Source: Cobetia marina
Lineage (GTDB): Bacteria; Pseudomonadota; Gammaproteobacteria; Pseudomonadales; Halomonadaceae
Assembly: GCF_001720485.1 (NCBI RefSeq)
Contig: NZ_CP017114.1
Coordinates: forward strand, 4,112,401 to 4,176,400
DNA length: 64,000 nt
Direction of reading: 5' to 3'
This document shows positions 61,262-64,000 of this stretch, piece by piece; positions within the stretch are counted from its first letter, which is position 1; the number at the start of each line of letters is the position of its first letter. Under the pieces are notes generated by a model. That model saw only the letters and a program-made list of their open reading frames with translations. It was not told the DNA's origin and did not search any database. The translations under genes and the position numbers were made by a program.

Positions 61262-61409
61262 CCGCTCGTCTCGCGGCGCGTGCAGGGATTGTGCCGGGCG
61301 CAAAAGGCAGGCAGCCTGAGGCTCTGGGAGGGCAGATCCATGATCTGCCCTCGTGAGCATGCGGCTGGTGCCAAAGGCCTCGCTTCTCAAGGAACCAAGG
61401 AAGTCGCTC

Positions 61410-62177
61410 GTGACCAAGATCATCGCGCTGACCAACCAGAAAGGTGGTGTCGGCAAGACCACGACAGCCGTCAATCTCGCCGCTTCGCTGGCGGCGCTCG
61501 ATCGCCGCGTATTGCTGATCGACCTCGACCCCCAGGGCCACGCCACCATGGGCAGTGGCATCGACAAGCATGACCTGGAAGGCAGCGTGCTGGACGTGCT
61601 GCTGGGTGAACTGCGGGCCAGCGACGTGATTCTCGACTGCCCGGATGCCGGCTATGCCCTGTTGCCGGGCAATGGCGATCTCACGGCTGCCGAAGTCGAC
61701 CTGCTGGATGTCGAAGGGCGCGAGCGGCGTCTTGCCGAGGCACTCGCCCCGATCGCCTCGGAATATGACGTGGTGCTGATCGACTGCCCGCCCTCGCTCA
61801 ACATGCTGACCGTCAATGCCCTGACCGCCGCCCATGGCGTCCTGATTCCCCTTCAGTGCGAGTTCTATGCTCTGGAAGGCCTGTCAGCGCTGCTGGATAC
61901 CGTCGAGCAGATACAGGGCAACGTGAATCCGGCCCTCGACGTGTTCGGGATCGTGCGCACCATGTACGACGCCCGCAACAGTCTGACCCGCGATGTCAGC
62001 AAGCAACTTTCCGATTACTTTGGCGATACCCTGATCAAGGCCACCATTCCACGCAACGTGCGGGTGGCCGAAGCGCCGAGCCATGGTCTGCCGGTCACCA
62101 AGTACGCGCGTCTGTCGCGTGGCAGCCAGGCCTATCGCGTGCTCGCCAAGGAATTGATTCGTCGTCTCTCGCTGTAA
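61410..62177 (+). CDS. parA: Chromosome partitioning ATPase ParA/Soj
   Basis: The 255-residue protein has the deviant Walker A QKGGVGKTTTAVNLAASLA, LLIDLDPQGHATMGSG, VLIDCPPSLNMLTVNAL and PRNVRVAEAPSHGLPV. The GTG at 61410 with AAGGA upstream yields the standard start; an upstream ATG adds 19 unsupported residues. It acts with ParB to segregate the origin region. Confidence 0.95.
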   Translation: MTKIIALTNQKGGVGKTTTAVNLAASLAALDRRVLLIDLDPQGHATMGSGIDKHDLEGSVLDVLLGELRASDVILDCPDAGYALLPGNGDLTAAEVDLLDVEGRERRLAEALAPIASEYDVVLIDCPPSLNMLTVNALTAAHGVLIPLQCEFYALEGLSALLDTVEQIQGNVNPALDVFGIVRTMYDARNSLTRDVSKQLSDYFGDTLIKATIPRNVRVAEAPSHGLPVTKYARLSRGSQAYRVLAKELIRRLSL

Positions 62178-62195
62178 CTTCACCGAGGAAGGTCC

Positions 62196-63161
62196 ATGAC
62201 GCGTAAGCGTGCCCTGGGAAGGGGCCTGGATGCCCTGATCGGCGCTGGCAATCGCCGCCGCCATGCCGAATCTGATGCCGAAGGCGCCCTGCCGGCGGCC
62301 ACGACTGACGCCTTGTCGCCCGACGGCGGGAATGCCGCTGGTGGTGCGACGGATACCGGGGCCGAGGCAGCCGTGCTGTCCGGCGAGCGCCTCGAGCGCC
62401 TGCCACTGGGGCAGTTGCAACGTGGCAAGTACCAGCCGCGGCGTGACATCCAGCCGGAAGCGCTGGAAGAACTGGCGGATTCCATTCGCGCCCAGGGGGT
62501 CATGCAGCCCATCGTGGTGCGGCCCATCGCGGAAGGACGTTACGAGATCATCGCGGGTGAACGGCGGTGGCGGGCGTCCCAGCTGGCGGAACTGGACACT
62601 ATTCCGGCCGTCATCCGGGAAGGCATCAGTGACGAGATCGCGCTGGCTCTGGCGCTGATCGAGAACATCCAGCGCGAAAATCTCAATCCGGTCGAAGAGG
62701 CCATGGCGCTCAAGCGCCTGCTCGACGAGTTCGAACTGACTCAGCAGCAGGTCGGGGATGCCGTCGGTCGCTCACGTGCGCAAGTGGCCAACCTGTTGCG
62801 TCTGCTGACGCTGGATCAGGAAGTGCAGACACTGCTGGAACGCGGTGAGCTGGACATGGGTCATGCCCGTACCCTGATCGGGCTCAGTCCTGCACGTCAG
62901 CGCAAGCTGGCTCATGAGGTGGTCGAGCGTGAGCTGACCGTGCGCCAGACGGAAGCGCTGGTGAAAAGCGTGCAGAAAGGAGAGCAGACCAAGCCTTCCG
63001 CGCCCAGGCCAGATGCGGACATCCAGCGCCTGGAGACCCGGCTGTCAGAGCAGTTGGGGGCGGCGGTCAATATCCGTCATGGCAAGAGCGGCAAGGGCAA
63101 GGTCACCATCTCCTATACCAGCCTGGATGAGCTGGATGGCATTCTCGGTCATATCCACTAG
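62196..63161 (+). CDS. parB: Chromosome partitioning protein ParB
   Basis: The 321-residue CTP-dependent clamp has the start KRALGRGLDALIG and the ParB N-domain with YQPRRDIQPEALEELADSIR, IVVRPI and the CTP-binding box IIAGERRWRASQLA. The helix-turn-helix LTQQQVGDAVGRSRAQVANLLRLL binds parS. A dimerisation end includes KGKVTISYTSLDELDGILGHI. Candidate parS sites occur at 10308, 21948 and 22578. Confidence 0.96.
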   Translation: MTRKRALGRGLDALIGAGNRRRHAESDAEGALPAATTDALSPDGGNAAGGATDTGAEAAVLSGERLERLPLGQLQRGKYQPRRDIQPEALEELADSIRAQGVMQPIVVRPIAEGRYEIIAGERRWRASQLAELDTIPAVIREGISDEIALALALIENIQRENLNPVEEAMALKRLLDEFELTQQQVGDAVGRSRAQVANLLRLLTLDQEVQTLLERGELDMGHARTLIGLSPARQRKLAHEVVERELTVRQTEALVKSVQKGEQTKPSAPRPDADIQRLETRLSEQLGAAVNIRHGKSGKGKVTISYTSLDELDGILGHIH

Positions 63162-63553
63162 GCATGGCGTGCCTTCGGTGCAGGTGATCGGCTGACATCG
63201 AATCTTTCCGTGCTTCTCTGGTCGTTTTCGTGGCCCTGTGACGTATTGTCGCAGGGCCACGAAGTGCGTTTCTCTGACCGGAGCGGCAAGATCGTCTTGA
63301 CGGGGGGTTGTGATAGGCGCAACCCTACGTCGCCTGCATCGCAAGCGACTGTCAACGTAAGCCAACTGTCATCTGTTTCACGCAAGATGGTGAGGCTTTG
63401 GTCGTAAGCTTGCGAAAGATCAAGGAATTTAGCCGGCAGTTTGGTTGATGGCGATGCGGCGCTCCCCTATAATCCGGCGAGTTTGCTCCCCGGCTGCAGG
63501 ATGCGCAGTGACAGGGATTGGCGAGAGTCATCACTGCGATGGACAGGTTCACG
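63162..63553. promoter_or_regulatory. parB-atpI gap with a strong promoter for the ATP synthase operon
   Basis: TTGATG at 63445 and TATAAT at 63468 are exactly 17 bases apart, about 80 bases before atpI. An inverted repeat at 63229-63238/63252-63261 (CGTGGCCCTG) lies between parB and this promoter. No gene was seen in the 392-base gap. Confidence 0.65.
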
Positions 63554-63958
63554 ATGCACAAGACGACACCCGCTGCCTTGCGACGCCCTCAGGTCGCGCG
63601 ACTTCTCTGGGGCCAGGCGCTGGTGATTCTGTGTGCCGTACTCCTGTCCTGGGTGAGCAAGGGAAGCGGCGCGGCATTGTCTGCCCTGTGTGGTGGCCTG
63701 GTCTGCCTGCTGCCCAACCTGTTCTTTGCCTGGCGTTCATTGCGCGTGACGGGCGCACGTTACGCCCAGGCGATGGTCAAGGCCTTCTATCAGGCTGAGG
63801 CCGGTAAGTTCGGTTTGACGGCCGTATTGTTTGCATTCTTCTTCATTGCAGTGCCGCCCTCAAACCCCGCTTTATTTTTTTGCGCTTACGTGGCGGCAAT
63901 GGCGGTTCACTGGCTGGGCCCCTGGCTGGTGAAGCGAACACCGTACACACGAACCTGA
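63554..63958 (+). CDS. atpI: ATP synthase subunit I
   Basis: The roughly 134-residue membrane protein has four hydrophobic segments and the AtpI-type ALSALCGGLVCLLPNLFFAWRSL, then QAEAGKFGLTAVLFAFFF. It helps assemble the c-ring and leads the atp operon. Starts at 63539 and 63554 are both possible; ACAGG supports the latter. Confidence 0.88.
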   Translation: MHKTTPAALRRPQVARLLWGQALVILCAVLLSWVSKGSGAALSALCGGLVCLLPNLFFAWRSLRVTGARYAQAMVKAFYQAEAGKFGLTAVLFAFFFIAVPPSNPALFFCAYVAAMAVHWLGPWLVKRTPYTRT

Positions 63959-63967
63959 GGCAGAGTA

Positions 63968-64000
63968 ATGGCAGGCACCAACCCGAGTCCCTCCGAATAT
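63968..64000 (+). CDS. atpB: Start of ATP synthase F0 subunit a (cut by window edge)
   Basis: The first 11 codons read MAGTNPSPSEY, like the usual AtpB start, with GAGGCAGAG upstream and directly behind atpI. Confidence 0.75.
   Translation, partial: MAGTNPSPSEY

Noticed and set aside
63374..63389. TGTTTCACG before atpI as a parS
   Set aside because: Only nine bases match; the other arm is absent.

Overview
The window is a GC-rich, chromosomal, origin-proximal segment of a gammaproteobacterium. Gene content (Tsx/NupC/DeoR nucleoside locus, OpsX- and KdkA-type LPS core genes, rpmH-rnpA-yidC-mnmE, mnmG-rsmG-parAB-atpIB, curli genes) and protein sequence character fit the Halomonadaceae, for example Cobetia or Halomonas. 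The genus is inferred from general resemblance and no database search was made.

Layout. 1-3.3 kb: nucleoside uptake (outer-membrane Tsx, inner-membrane NupC-type carrier, DeoR repressor). 3.3-13.4 kb: LPS inner-core island with waaA, hldE and an OpsX-type heptosyltransferase on the minus strand; kdkA and two glycosyltransferases on the plus strand; then an unknown gene, waaF and hldD on the minus strand. 13.5-19.3 kb: glyQS, gmhB (the heptose pathway again), luxS and an alpha/beta hydrolase. 19.5-30.8 kb: classic replication block, with gyrB, recF, dnaN and dnaA leftward and rpmH, rnpA, yidC and mnmE rightward from a DnaA-box-containing gap. 30.9-39.2 kb: MdlAB-type heterodimeric ABC exporter, a tail-extended RlmJ, an OmpA-like lipoprotein, hemW and rdgB. 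39.7-45.7 kb: a complete secretion and subunit set for curli amyloid fibres (two CsgD-like regulators, csgE, csgF, csgG, csgB and an unusually long csgA). 45.8-57.3 kb: a heptad-repeat lipoprotein, an APH/ATPase fusion, hemL, thiD, hemJ, a frameshifted ClC channel gene, argC, erpA and a polar amino acid ABC transporter. 57.3-58.7 kb: a 1.4 kb non-coding stretch with many DnaA-box-like sites and an AT-rich core. 58.7-64 kb: mnmG, rsmG, parA, parB, atpI and the start of atpB.

Three ParB-binding parS-like sites are visible (one perfect inside recF, one near-perfect at the recF end, one inside a terminator), consistent with the parAB genes at the right end. Three groups of DnaA boxes occur: dnaA-rpmH, thiD-hemL and upstream of mnmG. 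Which one is the functional origin cannot be decided by reading alone. The usual contiguous mnmE-mnmG neighbourhood is split here by about 28 kb.

No tRNA, rRNA, CRISPR array, insertion sequence or prophage was recognised. The most unusual items are the roughly 15-repeat CsgA, the triple perfect DnaA-box cluster between thiD and hemL, the parS-like palindrome built into a terminator, the 15-bp tandem repeats just behind three stop codons, the head-to-head overlap of the opsX and kdkA start codons, and the nine-heptad glycine-repeat lipoprotein.
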